The notes below the pieces were generated by a model that saw only the letters and a program-made list of their open reading frames with translations, was not told where the DNA came from and searched no databases. Below are positions 24,928 to 33,575 of a DNA stretch of 47,693 bases, piece after piece. Source of the stretch: Acidobacteriota bacterium (GTDB lineage Bacteria; Acidobacteriota; Holophagae; Thermotomaculales; Thermotomaculaceae); assembly GCA_013152385.1 (NCBI GenBank), contig JAADGL010000016.1:1-47693 (forward strand), in the 5' to 3' direction. Position 1 is the first letter of the stretch, and every line of letters begins with the position of its first letter. The translations under genes were made by a program, and so were the position numbers.

Positions 24928-26354
24928 CACACACGGAAACGGCACTCCCGTTACAAGAGTTGAAATCGACTCTGAAACCGAATCAGGAATTCAGTTTGCC
25001 TCCCAAATATTATACTTTTAAAAGGGCTGAATGGTATTTACTCTATGATCCTGCGAATGTTACATGGGTGAGGGTGAATGGGGACGGTTTGAAAATTGTG
25101 AAGGCGTTACAAAAGTTTAATACTCTGGAAATGCTGACAGACCATTTGGCAGAAAACTTTCCGTATGAGTTTCCTGAACGGGAAGAGTTTCGACAGCGGA
25201 TACTGGATTTCCTTTCTTATCTTATCATTGCAGGATTTCTTCATGCCGGTGAATATAAGAATACCGATTTTCCATTTTTTTGCCAGCAAGTTCCAACGGA
25301 AGTGTATCTGCTCATGGAATACAAATGTAATTTGAAATGTAAATACTGTTATAACGAGTCGGATCGGGCAAACTATAACACTAAATCGTTGGATTATCTT
25401 TCATTTGAAGAATATGCACGTCTTGTTGATGAGATGTTTCAAATGGGAATTAAGAAAATTATATTTACGGGGGGAGAGCCGTTACTTAACCCTCTGACTG
25501 TGGATGTTGCGATATATGCGCGCAGAAGCGGCATTGGCACAGAGCTGATTACCAATGGCCAGCTGGTTGAAAAAACGGATGTTGAGAAGATGCGAGATGC
25601 TTTTGATATTGTAACGGTTAGTCTGGATTCAAAGGATCCGGAACTGCATGAGAAGTGGAGGGGAAAAGGGACGTACACTCATACGGTGCATGCTATAGAA
25701 AAAATGAAAGAGAAGAATATTGTTGTACGTGTGAACTCTGTTATCTGTAAGCACAATGTCTCCTCAATGGTGGAAACATGGCGGTATGCATTGGGTGAAT
25801 TGGAGGCTGATTATTATACGCCGGCCTTGTATACACCGACTCTTGGCAGTGATGATGAACTCAGGGAAATGCTTCCAGGCTCGAAGGAGCTGATATCAGA
25901 ACAAAAAAGGGTTCGATCTGTGTTCAAAGATAAGATCGGAGTCGCCTTTAAGTCCGCCGCATTTCGTTTTAGCTGCGGTGTGGCAAACGGGGAAGTGAGT
26001 ATCGGGCCGGATGGCGGTGTATTCCCCTGCCATACGCTGCATAAGCCGGAACTGCTGTGCGGAAATATTCGGGATCATGGATTACAGTACGTTTTGCAAC
26101 ATTCTAAAATTATTGAGGAGTTAAAGAATTTTTCTGTCACTGATATAGAACAATGCAGGAACTGTGACTTTAAATTTTTATGTGGCGGAGGGTGTCTCGC
26201 GATGAATTACAACATGTTCGGCCATTTCGGAAAAGAGAAGAATGTATATTGCAACTATTTGAAACTGGAGCAAATCGAGCGCATGTGGACCAGTACAACG
26301 CTGGGGTTAAACTCTGCCCGAACACCGAATTATGCTTCCGACGGAGGGATTTGA
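24924..26354 (+). CDS. Radical SAM/SPASM peptide maturase 2 with N-terminal RRE
   Basis: 476 aa, a diverged paralogue of the preceding enzyme. The PqqD-like region (about 25-112) shares the AEWYLLYDPANVTWVRVNGDG signature. The radical SAM motif CNLKCKYC gives Cys135, 139, 142, with GGEP at 184-187. SPASM Cys are at 351, 369, 379, then CRNCDFKFLCGGGC (411, 414, 420, 424) and 443; one Cys of the first auxiliary group present in maturase 1 (C322) is Ala here, so cluster ligation may differ. The ATG at 24924 follows GGAGAAGG and overlaps the previous stop; the longer frame from 24864 was rejected. Two maturases for one precursor family suggests two reactions or division between the two core repeats. 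Confidence 0.93.
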   Translation: MTHTETALPLQELKSTLKPNQEFSLPPKYYTFKRAEWYLLYDPANVTWVRVNGDGLKIVKALQKFNTLEMLTDHLAENFPYEFPEREEFRQRILDFLSYLIIAGFLHAGEYKNTDFPFFCQQVPTEVYLLMEYKCNLKCKYCYNESDRANYNTKSLDYLSFEEYARLVDEMFQMGIKKIIFTGGEPLLNPLTVDVAIYARRSGIGTELITNGQLVEKTDVEKMRDAFDIVTVSLDSKDPELHEKWRGKGTYTHTVHAIEKMKEKNIVVRVNSVICKHNVSSMVETWRYALGELEADYYTPALYTPTLGSDDELREMLPGSKELISEQKRVRSVFKDKIGVAFKSAAFRFSCGVANGEVSIGPDGGVFPCHTLHKPELLCGNIRDHGLQYVLQHSKIIEELKNFSVTDIEQCRNCDFKFLCGGGCLAMNYNMFGHFGKEKNVYCNYLKLEQIERMWTSTTLGLNSARTPNYASDGGI

Positions 26355-28159
26355 TGACCGACCTGAAAAGAGATTCTTTTTCCGCCTCTAAACGCAAACG
26401 GATTGATTGGAGATTAATTAGAAGATTTTTTGCCACATTCCGGCCTTATTGGAAATATGCTTACTGGGGTGCAGCGGGCGTGTTGTTTGCTTCGTTGCTG
26501 CAGATTCCGGGCCCTTTTCTGACCGAATATCTGGTTGATTCGGTTTTGCCTCAAAAAAGTAAGAATCTGGTGTTGATTGTCAGTGCCGGGATATTGTTTT
26601 TGTTGGTGTTAAAATCAGTTACAAACATTATCAACAAATACGTCATGACCAAATACAGAGAAGATATGATGATGAAACTTCGGCTTGGATTATTTGAACA
26701 CACATTGAACCAGCCTGTTTCTTTTTTTAAGGCGAATGACACCGGTTATCTTCTTTCGCGTATCTCAAATGATGTTTATCAGACCCAGGGTGTATTCGCG
26801 GACAGCCTTCTTTCTGCGCTGTCAAGTTTATTGACGTTCATGTTCGGGGTGGCGGCCCTGTTTTATATTCATTGGAAAATGGCACTTGTTTCCCTTGCTG
26901 TTCTTCCTGTTTATTTGCTGGTAGGAGATGCATTCGGGTTGAAGGTTAGAATTCATTCGAGAAAAATTCAGGAGAATGCCGCACAAATCGGGGAGTTGAT
27001 AGGTGAGAGTTTGCTGGGTGCTTTTGCGATCAAAATATTTTCTTCCGAACCGGATGTTCACCGGAGAGCGGTGAAACTTTTCGAGAAAGCAAAGAAAGAT
27101 AATATATGGATGGCAGTTCTGAATTCTCTCAACGGCAGTGCCAGCGGCCTTGTCGGAGGGATCGGCAGTTTAATTGTTCTTGGCTATGGCATTATCGAAA
27201 TTATGGGGGGGAGTCTTACCATCGGAAAGCTCATGGCGTTTAATGGTTTTCTCGCATATTTGTATAGTCCTCTGGGCAATTTTTCCGGGCTGTACGGGAA
27301 TGTGCAGAATTCCATTTCTGCAATCGAAAGGATTTTTGAAATTATGAGTTTGCCAAATGAATTTGCCGGTGATGACGGTGAGAATCAAAAAAGCCGGATT
27401 CAAATACAGGGAAGGGTTCGGTTCGAGAATGTTTCATTTTCATATTCGGAAGGAAACAACATAATCAAGAATATGAGTTTTGAAATTCTGCCCGGGGAAA
27501 ATGTGGCGATTGTCGGCAAGACCGGTGCGGGCAAATCTACCCTTATCTCAATGATTCCAAGGCTCTATGAACCAACGTCCGGGGACATCTTTATTGATGA
27601 TTTGCCGTTGACGGAAATTCCAAAAAGGACGCTTCGAAAACAGATCGGGTATGTGTCTCAGGATACTTTTCTGTTCAAAGGTTCTATTTTGGAAAATGTA
27701 AGATTGGGCCGGTCCGATGTAACCAAAGAGGCGGTTGAATCCATTATTGAACCTTCGGGCCTGGGTTCTTTGATGCGCAGTCTTTCGATAAATTTGGATA
27801 CCGAGGTGGGGGTTTTGGGGTCCAAGCTGTCAGGGGGGCAAAAACAATTGATTTCAATTGCACGGGTTATGGTGATAGATCCGCCGCTTATCATCCTGGA
27901 CGAAGCGACTGCTCATATGGATTATGAAACAGAAGAGGCCCTGAAGCGGGCCATCGATGTATTGATTTCCGGCAGGACAACCATAACAATAGCCCATCGT
28001 TTATATACCATTCAGAAGGCTGATAAGATCCTTATGTTGGATGACGGCAATTTGATTGCCATTGGAACGCACGGGCAATTATATGAATCGGTTCCATATT
28101 ACAGGCGTTTTTTTGAGGAGAAGTTCAAGGTTGAAGAGCCGATGGCAAAGCTTGTGTGA
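26354..28159 (+). CDS. ABC exporter, fused membrane and ATPase domains
   Basis: 601 aa. Residues about 25-320 form a six-helix type I exporter domain; 350-590 form the ATPase with Walker A GKTGAGKST (388-396), signature LSGGQ (492-496), Walker B LIILDE (512-517) and the H-loop His in TIAHRL. There is no N-terminal C39 peptidase, so it cannot remove a leader itself, and the precursors carry no double-Gly site. It most likely exports the modified peptide as a homodimer; a drug-export or self-protection role is also possible. The ATG overlaps the maturase 2 stop (ATGA) and has GGAGGG upstream. A frame open from 26180 lies inside maturase 2 and is not the start. Confidence 0.93.
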   Translation: MTDLKRDSFSASKRKRIDWRLIRRFFATFRPYWKYAYWGAAGVLFASLLQIPGPFLTEYLVDSVLPQKSKNLVLIVSAGILFLLVLKSVTNIINKYVMTKYREDMMMKLRLGLFEHTLNQPVSFFKANDTGYLLSRISNDVYQTQGVFADSLLSALSSLLTFMFGVAALFYIHWKMALVSLAVLPVYLLVGDAFGLKVRIHSRKIQENAAQIGELIGESLLGAFAIKIFSSEPDVHRRAVKLFEKAKKDNIWMAVLNSLNGSASGLVGGIGSLIVLGYGIIEIMGGSLTIGKLMAFNGFLAYLYSPLGNFSGLYGNVQNSISAIERIFEIMSLPNEFAGDDGENQKSRIQIQGRVRFENVSFSYSEGNNIIKNMSFEILPGENVAIVGKTGAGKSTLISMIPRLYEPTSGDIFIDDLPLTEIPKRTLRKQIGYVSQDTFLFKGSILENVRLGRSDVTKEAVESIIEPSGLGSLMRSLSINLDTEVGVLGSKLSGGQKQLISIARVMVIDPPLIILDEATAHMDYETEEALKRAIDVLISGRTTITIAHRLYTIQKADKILMLDDGNLIAIGTHGQLYESVPYYRRFFEEKFKVEEPMAKLV

Positions 28160-29681
28160 CCGGTCTTTCAAAGCATTTCTTTTCCTGTCCCTGTTCGCTT
28201 TGGCCTGTTTTTTATTTACACCATACAAAAAAATATTGAACCTTGACACCTGTCTGGTCGTTATTAACGGGAAAGTAATCAGTCAGGAAACTGTGGTGCG
28301 GTTCACCACAGGTTCAATTCTGCAAAGGAAGGTCGTGAATACAAAAATGGATGTAAGCCTGGTCTCGGAAGCTTCATTAAAAATTTTGCCGATTCACCGT
28401 AGTATCAGTTACCGCGAATCTCTTGAATGCACTCCTGTTTCTCTCGTTGTCCGGGAGCGGGTTAAAAATGTTTTGAAAGACGCCATGAATGTGACTTTTA
28501 AGTCTGAATGTTTTTGTGAGGTGAGGGGAACATCAGGGAAATCAGCCCGGTTAAGGAGTAAAAGAAAGGTATTTTCCCCGTGGTCGATATGGAGTTTTAT
28601 TGCGGACCGAAGTCAGCAGCATAAAAAGATTCCACTTCCGGAAACTTTCACGGTTTTTGATGCCTGGTCCGGAAGTTTGGCTGAAATGAGAGTTGATGAG
28701 ATAACAGAAGATGAGAATTTTCCAAATTCAATTCGACCGTTCGTGGTAAGGGGAAGATACAAAGTACCTTCATTTACATATCGTTTTATTGCCTGGGTGA
28801 ATCATGATGGTTTGTGCAAGCGGATTGAATACCCGGACGTATATATGAACAGAATCAGCGTTGATTGGCTTCCATATTTCCCAAATCTTATCGGGAGCGC
28901 AGATACTTTTGATAATTTGTGTGTCGAACACATACGGAATCCGAGACAAGTGCCTGTGTTATGGCTGAAAGTGCTGGGGCATGATGTCCGGGATGTTTTT
29001 AGTGAAGCCGGGCGTTTTTCCCGCCAGACAATTCGGAATGAATCCGATAACGGGCTTCAAATTATGATTCACAAGACACAAAATGCCGAAGAGCAATTAC
29101 AGGTTTACAGCTTTGATTTGAATTTGTCATCGGTAAAAAACTTTTTGGTTTCAACGGCATTTGCGGATTCGGATAATCTTAAGATCAAATCTTTTGTCCG
29201 GTCTTTATCGCAGAAAAGAAAACGCCCGGTTTTGTATATTGTCCGGTCTTTAATTGACCTTGTTACGGATCACTTTTCCCGATCAGGCTCTACGGAAAAA
29301 CCACATGTGGGAATTGTTTCGGGCAGTGAGAGCCTGAATCTTGACAGGGGAGACTGTACCGAATATTCGATTCTTCTTGTTACGCTTTTAAGAGCACTCG
29401 GGATTCCTTCCCGGGTTGTTGCGGGGTTAATTTACGATGATGGAAGATTTTCGTATCACATGTGGGTTCAGGTTTTCGGGAGAAACGGATGGGTTGATGT
29501 TGATCCGGCCTATCATCAGGTGGGGGTGGATGCCACCCATTTTGCGGTGTGCAGTTCTGATCTGAGCAGGAGTTCCGTGCAGAGGATGCAACAGAAAATT
29601 TTTCGTCTTTTGCATCAGATAAAGATTGAGCTTTATACAGAATCGAAGACAACAAAACAATTGGAGGGGAGGCTTAGATGA
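28131..29681 (+). CDS. Membrane-anchored transglutaminase-fold protein, candidate leader protease
   Basis: About 516 aa. An N-terminal segment FLFLSLFALACFLF preceded by Arg/Lys looks like a signal anchor, placing the rest outside the cytoplasm. About 370 residues of unrecognised, beta-rich sequence follow, then a transglutaminase-core domain: Cys409 in DRGDCTEYS, His443 in SYHMWVQVFG and Asp458 in WVDVDP, so the triad is intact. This fold includes real crosslinkers and many Cys proteases. In this operon, which has no other peptidase, leader removal is a reasonable guess. The start is uncertain: TTG 28131 (after GAGGAGAAG) is preferred, TTG 28152 is possible, and both overlap the exporter gene end. 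Confidence 0.8.
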   Translation: MKSRWQSLCDRSFKAFLFLSLFALACFLFTPYKKILNLDTCLVVINGKVISQETVVRFTTGSILQRKVVNTKMDVSLVSEASLKILPIHRSISYRESLECTPVSLVVRERVKNVLKDAMNVTFKSECFCEVRGTSGKSARLRSKRKVFSPWSIWSFIADRSQQHKKIPLPETFTVFDAWSGSLAEMRVDEITEDENFPNSIRPFVVRGRYKVPSFTYRFIAWVNHDGLCKRIEYPDVYMNRISVDWLPYFPNLIGSADTFDNLCVEHIRNPRQVPVLWLKVLGHDVRDVFSEAGRFSRQTIRNESDNGLQIMIHKTQNAEEQLQVYSFDLNLSSVKNFLVSTAFADSDNLKIKSFVRSLSQKRKRPVLYIVRSLIDLVTDHFSRSGSTEKPHVGIVSGSESLNLDRGDCTEYSILLVTLLRALGIPSRVVAGLIYDDGRFSYHMWVQVFGRNGWVDVDPAYHQVGVDATHFAVCSSDLSRSSVQRMQQKIFRLLHQIKIELYTESKTTKQLEGRLR

Positions 29682-30676
29682 CAAAGAAACAGGTAACTTT
29701 ATGGATTTTTTTGACATTGACGGTATGTATCGGATTGACTGTATTTGCTCTGATAAGTTTTGCCCGGACTTCCACCAAAAATGCAAAATTCTGGGGAACC
29801 GAAGTTTATGAGTTGGGCAAAAATGAGACTGATCATGAGATGTTCTATGGGGTGTCGAATGTCTTTTCAGATGAAGATGCCAATATTTATGTGGTTGATC
29901 AGGGGAACCATCGGGTTCAGGTGTTTAACAGGAAAGGAAAATTTCTCCGGACAATTGGCCGGGAGGGGCAGGGTCCCGGAGAATTTATGATGCCCATTGC
30001 CGGAGGATGTTTTCGGGATAAGGTTTTTGTTGCGGATGAAAAAACACAGAGAATACTGGTTTTTGACAGAAAAAACGGCACTCATCTATATGATTTCAAG
30101 TTGAGCGGAACACCGTCGGATTTCTGTATTACCCGATCGGGAGACCTGCTTGTCGGATATATGTCCTCGAACGGGAAAATCATTCATCGTTATAGTACAA
30201 ATGGGGATTATATGTATTCATTCGGCGCACTGGATAACAAATACAAGATGCTCATGTATTTTAATAAAATTTGTACCCTTTCACTGGATAAGGAAGAAAA
30301 CTTATATGTGAGTTATAATTATGTAAATCTGATACAGAAATATGACCGTGGCGGACAGCTTGTCGGTGAAACCGGGACAAATTTTCATTTTGATGATAAG
30401 GCGGGAGTCCATGCGAATGGTTCCGGCGGGTTTCATGCGCGATCAATGTTCTGGTCCTCATTTTATTGTGACGGCTCAATATATCTTGTTACGGCATGCA
30501 GTGGCCCGATTTCAACAATTTTTAAGTTAAATAATTATACGATTATTGTGAGTGCTGATTTCAAAACTCAAAAAGTTATTCGAAATCCATTTCCTGTCTT
30601 GTGCGGATCGGTCTTGACTGACGGACGATTGGCTCTTTGTGATTCGGATTTTGTGCTCCATGTTTTCCGAAGGTGA
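29678..30676 (+). CDS. Membrane-anchored six-bladed beta-propeller (NHL-like) protein
   Basis: 332 aa. An N-terminal hydrophobic anchor (VTLWIFLTLTVCIGLTVFALI) is followed by propeller blades of the NHL/6-bladed type: NIYVVDQGNHRVQVFNRKGKF, REGQGPGEFMMP and KVFVADEKTQRILVFDRKNG are characteristic. Proteins of this kind often accompany radical SAM peptide loci in Gram-negative bacteria, but their role there (binding the product, immunity, partner of the exporter) is not established. The start overlaps the previous stop as ATGA and follows GGAGGGGAGG, so it is the last gene of the coupled run. Confidence 0.85.
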   Translation: MTKKQVTLWIFLTLTVCIGLTVFALISFARTSTKNAKFWGTEVYELGKNETDHEMFYGVSNVFSDEDANIYVVDQGNHRVQVFNRKGKFLRTIGREGQGPGEFMMPIAGGCFRDKVFVADEKTQRILVFDRKNGTHLYDFKLSGTPSDFCITRSGDLLVGYMSSNGKIIHRYSTNGDYMYSFGALDNKYKMLMYFNKICTLSLDKEENLYVSYNYVNLIQKYDRGGQLVGETGTNFHFDDKAGVHANGSGGFHARSMFWSSFYCDGSIYLVTACSGPISTIFKLNNYTIIVSADFKTQKVIRNPFPVLCGSVLTDGRLALCDSDFVLHVFRR

Positions 30677-30697
30677 TTTCGCTTTTTCCAAACAGGG

Positions 30698-30726
30698 AAA
30701 GGGGTTTTGCCGAATGGAACCCTTTT
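30698..30726 (+). terminator. Possible terminator or hairpin after the RiPP operon
   Basis: AAAGGGGTT (30698-30706) pairs with AACCCTTTT (30718-30726), one G-T pair, loop of 11 nt. It lies 22 bp after the propeller gene and is followed by only a few T residues, so it is a weak terminator at best. It would separate the regulator gene from the operon. Confidence 0.4.
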
Positions 30727-30802
30727 GAGTTGTTAATCGGCAATAAGTTCAAAGATGGAAATAAATCTTCTGAAAATTGTCTGTGAAGAAAGGATGTAAG
30801 CA

Positions 30803-31486
30803 ATGAACAGTATGGGAAATACTCTGGTTCAGACTGTGGCGGGGCATCTTGTCTCCGTTTATCATGGTCATGGGTTGGAGTTTTTCCAGTTTGAACTCGA
30901 ATTGCTGATTAATCGGATTCTTGAGTCCACGGATTACGATTCTTCTGCTCTTTCTTCGATTTTGTTTCGCCTGGGGATGAAGATTCTGGAGAAAATGGAT
31001 CTTTCTGAACATGAGTTTGACTGTCATTGCCTTGCGATTATTCATAATATTAATGCGGGGAAAGGGGTAATGGAAAAATGTATTCGTTTTCGGAAGGTCA
31101 TCTTATCATGTCTGTCCCAGAAGGATTCAAACACAAAACTTGCGGTTCGAACCAGGAATTATTTGAAAAATTGTACACTTGACCAGTTGAAAGCGCTGAA
31201 CACCGAAATCCTTGCAGACAGCCTTTCTGTTTCCCGCAGTTATTTATCCCGCTGTTGTCACCGCTTTTTTGGTTACACCCTGTCGGAGATGATTACTTCC
31301 GAACGGATAAAACGTGCTTTTGATTTACTCGGTAATCGTGAGACCGATTATAAAGTGTGGCAGGTGGCTGAAATGGTGGGGTATCAAAATATACATGTTT
31401 TTCGAAAGGTGTTTAAGCAGTATTCCGGTCTGGACCCCGGACGTGTTCGGCAACTGGAACATGATCAGACGGGGGGAAGGTTGTGA
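30803..31486 (+). CDS. AraC-family transcriptional regulator
   Basis: 227 aa. The last ~100 residues are a double helix-turn-helix of the AraC/XylS family (LADSLSVSRSYLSRCCHRFFGYTLSEMI, then WQVAEMVGYQNIHVFRKVFKQYSGLDPG). The N-terminal ~120 residues match no sensor domain I know and include a C-H-C pair and scattered Cys. AAGGATG precedes the ATG. Its place next to the RiPP operon suggests local control, perhaps at the promoter near 22227-22260; note that AraC proteins usually bind direct rather than inverted repeats, so the fit is not assured. Confidence 0.88.
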   Translation: MNSMGNTLVQTVAGHLVSVYHGHGLEFFQFELELLINRILESTDYDSSALSSILFRLGMKILEKMDLSEHEFDCHCLAIIHNINAGKGVMEKCIRFRKVILSCLSQKDSNTKLAVRTRNYLKNCTLDQLKALNTEILADSLSVSRSYLSRCCHRFFGYTLSEMITSERIKRAFDLLGNRETDYKVWQVAEMVGYQNIHVFRKVFKQYSGLDPGRVRQLEHDQTGGRL

Positions 31487-31911
31487 AAGTGCTTGATGTT
31501 GACAGTGGGATGAAATTGGAAAAATCACCCGGGCGGGGAGAATCGGGGAAATGCAGAGGAAGTTGCCACGAAGTATTTTTTGTAGGGGACTGACATGTGT
31601 ATTATTGTATATCCATTTGATTTTTGAATAAGATTCTGGTTTTAATATGTTAAATTCTAAGTTAATTGCTGTGATTTTGTTGGGTTCGGCAGCCGCCTGA
31701 CCATGGTATTCAGGTTGGGGTGCTCAATCATCGGAAATTTTTCTTGATCGGACAGGGGGAAAGAAGGAAGATCCCTGTTTTCTTTCTATTCTGTTTGAGG
31801 TGTCCTTATAGAGTCCCACAGAGACTGTTTTTGTTCTAAGCCCCTTTTTCCCGTCTTGTGGTAAAAATGAAGGAAATGTAGGATAATTGAAAAATCAGCG
31901 AAGGAGGCGGT
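31487..31911. other. 425-bp intergenic region at the edge of the RiPP locus
   Basis: No gene is supported here. It is AT-rich on the left (31590-31680) and holds a T-rich end with two weak hairpins. The purM ribosome site GAAGGAGGCGG (about 31900) is at the right end. The region is the natural right boundary of the possibly acquired segment; I see no direct repeat with the 22 kb side and no integrase. Confidence 0.5.
31752..31788 (+). terminator. Possible terminator of the AraC-family gene
   Basis: ACAGGG (31752-31757) pairs with CCCTGT (31773-31778) over a 15-nt loop, followed by TTTCTTTCT. The short stem and long loop make it only moderately convincing. Confidence 0.4.
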
Positions 31912-32931
31912 ATGGGAGGTTCAAAATACCGGGATGCCGGGGTTAATATTGATGAGCAGGATCGGGCGATTTCCGCAATCAAAAAACTGGCGACATCCAC
32001 CTTTACACCGAATGTGGTGACCGGACTCGGTTCTTTCGGGGCGATGTATCAATTGCCCCGGGGGTATGAAAATCCGATTCTGGTTTCCAGTTCGGATGGT
32101 GTCGGTACGAAGTTGAAAATTGCTTTTATGACCGGTATTCACGATACGGTGGGGCAGTGCCTGGTGAATCATTGTGTGAATGATATTCTGGTTCAGGGGG
32201 CGTTGCCGCTTTATTTCCTTGATTATATCGGGACAGGGAAACTGGCTGCCGGTACGGTGGAAGCGGTGGTTTCCGGATTGGCAAACGGCTGCCGGGAAAA
32301 CGGGTTTTCTCTGATTGGCGGAGAGATGGCGGAGATGCCGGGGTTTTACGGAGAGGGGGAGTACGATATTGCCGGTTTCATTACAGGCATTGTGGATAAA
32401 AAAAATCTTCTTACCGGTAAAAATATTATTCCCGGTGATGAAGTGTGGGGATTCCCGTCTTCCGGTCTTCATACCAACGGTTATTCTCTGGCACGAAAAA
32501 TTGTGTTTGATGAAATGAAACTGAGTATTGACTCTTTTGTGGATGAATTGGGCTGTACGGTGGGAGAGGAATTTTTGAAGATTCACCGTTCTTATCGGCC
32601 TGTTCTGTTTCCGGCATTGGAGAGAAATCTTGTAAAGGGGCTTGCCCATATCACCGGCGGCGGTTTTCTGGACAATATCCCCAGAATTTTACCGAAAACG
32701 GTATCTGTGGAGATCCAATTGCAAAATGTCCCGGTTTTACCGGTTTTTGACTTTCTTGTAAAGGGCGGAAAGGTTGAGGCCGAAGAGGCATACCGGGTAT
32801 TTAATATGGGAATCGGGATGGTTGCCATCGTGTCACCGGAAAAGCGGAATGCTTTTACAGATGCTGTCGGGGAAAAGCCGGTTCTGTTGGGGCATGCGGT
32901 GCCGGGTGACGGAACGGTTCGGCTTTTGTGA
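31912..32931 (+). CDS. purM: Phosphoribosylformylglycinamidine cyclo-ligase
   Basis: 339 aa AIR synthetase, the fifth step of de novo purine synthesis: ATP-dependent ring closure of FGAM. The family start YRDAGVNIDEQDRAI, the SSDGVGTKLKIAF phosphate-binding stretch, VNHCVNDILVQGALPLYFLDY, GGEMAEMPGFY and the THITGGGFLDNIPR-like segment (AHITGGGFLDNIPR) are all present. The length is usual. The start follows GAAGGAGGCGGT. It is the first gene of an operon with purN and tyrS; no other purine genes are in the window. Confidence 0.95.
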   Translation: MGGSKYRDAGVNIDEQDRAISAIKKLATSTFTPNVVTGLGSFGAMYQLPRGYENPILVSSSDGVGTKLKIAFMTGIHDTVGQCLVNHCVNDILVQGALPLYFLDYIGTGKLAAGTVEAVVSGLANGCRENGFSLIGGEMAEMPGFYGEGEYDIAGFITGIVDKKNLLTGKNIIPGDEVWGFPSSGLHTNGYSLARKIVFDEMKLSIDSFVDELGCTVGEEFLKIHRSYRPVLFPALERNLVKGLAHITGGGFLDNIPRILPKTVSVEIQLQNVPVLPVFDFLVKGGKVEAEEAYRVFNMGIGMVAIVSPEKRNAFTDAVGEKPVLLGHAVPGDGTVRLL

Positions 32932-32942
32932 GGGGGGAGAGC

Positions 32943-33563
32943 GTGGTTGGCGGAAAACTGAAAGTGGCGGTGCTGCTGTCGGGTAGTGGCCGGACATTGG
33001 ATAATTTCCACCGGGAGATTGAAACCGGCAGGCTGAATGCGGAGATTGTGGCGGTTGCCGCCAGTTCAAGCCGGGCAATGGGTGCGGAAAAAGCAGGCGC
33101 CTATGGATATCCGGTTTTTGTCAGCGATGAACGGAATCATCGGGAGTTGTCCCGGCAGATTAATGAGTTTGTTCTGCCGTATCAGCCGGATGTGATTGTT
33201 CTGGCAGGCTTTATGAAGTTATATTTTATGCCGGAGGGTTTTGATGGGTATGTGCTGAATATTCATCCGGCCCTCATCCCGGCTTTCTGCGGAAAAGGAT
33301 TTTATGGAATGAAGGTACACCGGGCGGTGGTGGAAAGCGGTGTGAAGGTAACCGGATGTACCGTTCATTTTGTATCGCCGGTTTATGATGAGGGGCCGAT
33401 TTTCCTCCAGAAATGCGTACCGGTTTTTTCCGGTGATTCTCCGGAGGATGTGGCGGCCAGGGTATTTGAATTGGAATGCCATTTGTACCCGAAGGCGTTG
33501 AATTTACTGGCGGAAGGCCGGGTGAAATTAAGCGGCGGGAAGGTGTGGATTGAAGAAAGATGA
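32943..33563 (+). CDS. purN: Phosphoribosylglycinamide formyltransferase
   Basis: 206 aa GART, which transfers a formyl group from 10-formyl-THF to GAR (third purine step). The N terminus VAVLLSGSGRTLDNF binds the phosphate, NIHPALIPAF carries catalytic Asn and His, TGCTVHFV and YDEGPIFLQ carry the catalytic Asp. The start is GTG at 32943, 5 bases after GGGGGAG; a GTG at 32928 overlaps the purM stop but lacks a ribosome site of its own. The gene is 11 bp from purM and 12 bp from tyrS, so the three are co-transcribed. Confidence 0.94.
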   Translation: MVGGKLKVAVLLSGSGRTLDNFHREIETGRLNAEIVAVAASSSRAMGAEKAGAYGYPVFVSDERNHRELSRQINEFVLPYQPDVIVLAGFMKLYFMPEGFDGYVLNIHPALIPAFCGKGFYGMKVHRAVVESGVKVTGCTVHFVSPVYDEGPIFLQKCVPVFSGDSPEDVAARVFELECHLYPKALNLLAEGRVKLSGGKVWIEER

Positions 33564-33575
33564 GAGAGGAAAAGT

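Noticed and set aside
26180-26353. Exporter start at 26180 giving 659 aa
   Set aside because: The added residues lie inside maturase 2 in another frame, are not membrane-exporter-like, and the ATGA overlap at 26354 has its own ribosome site.
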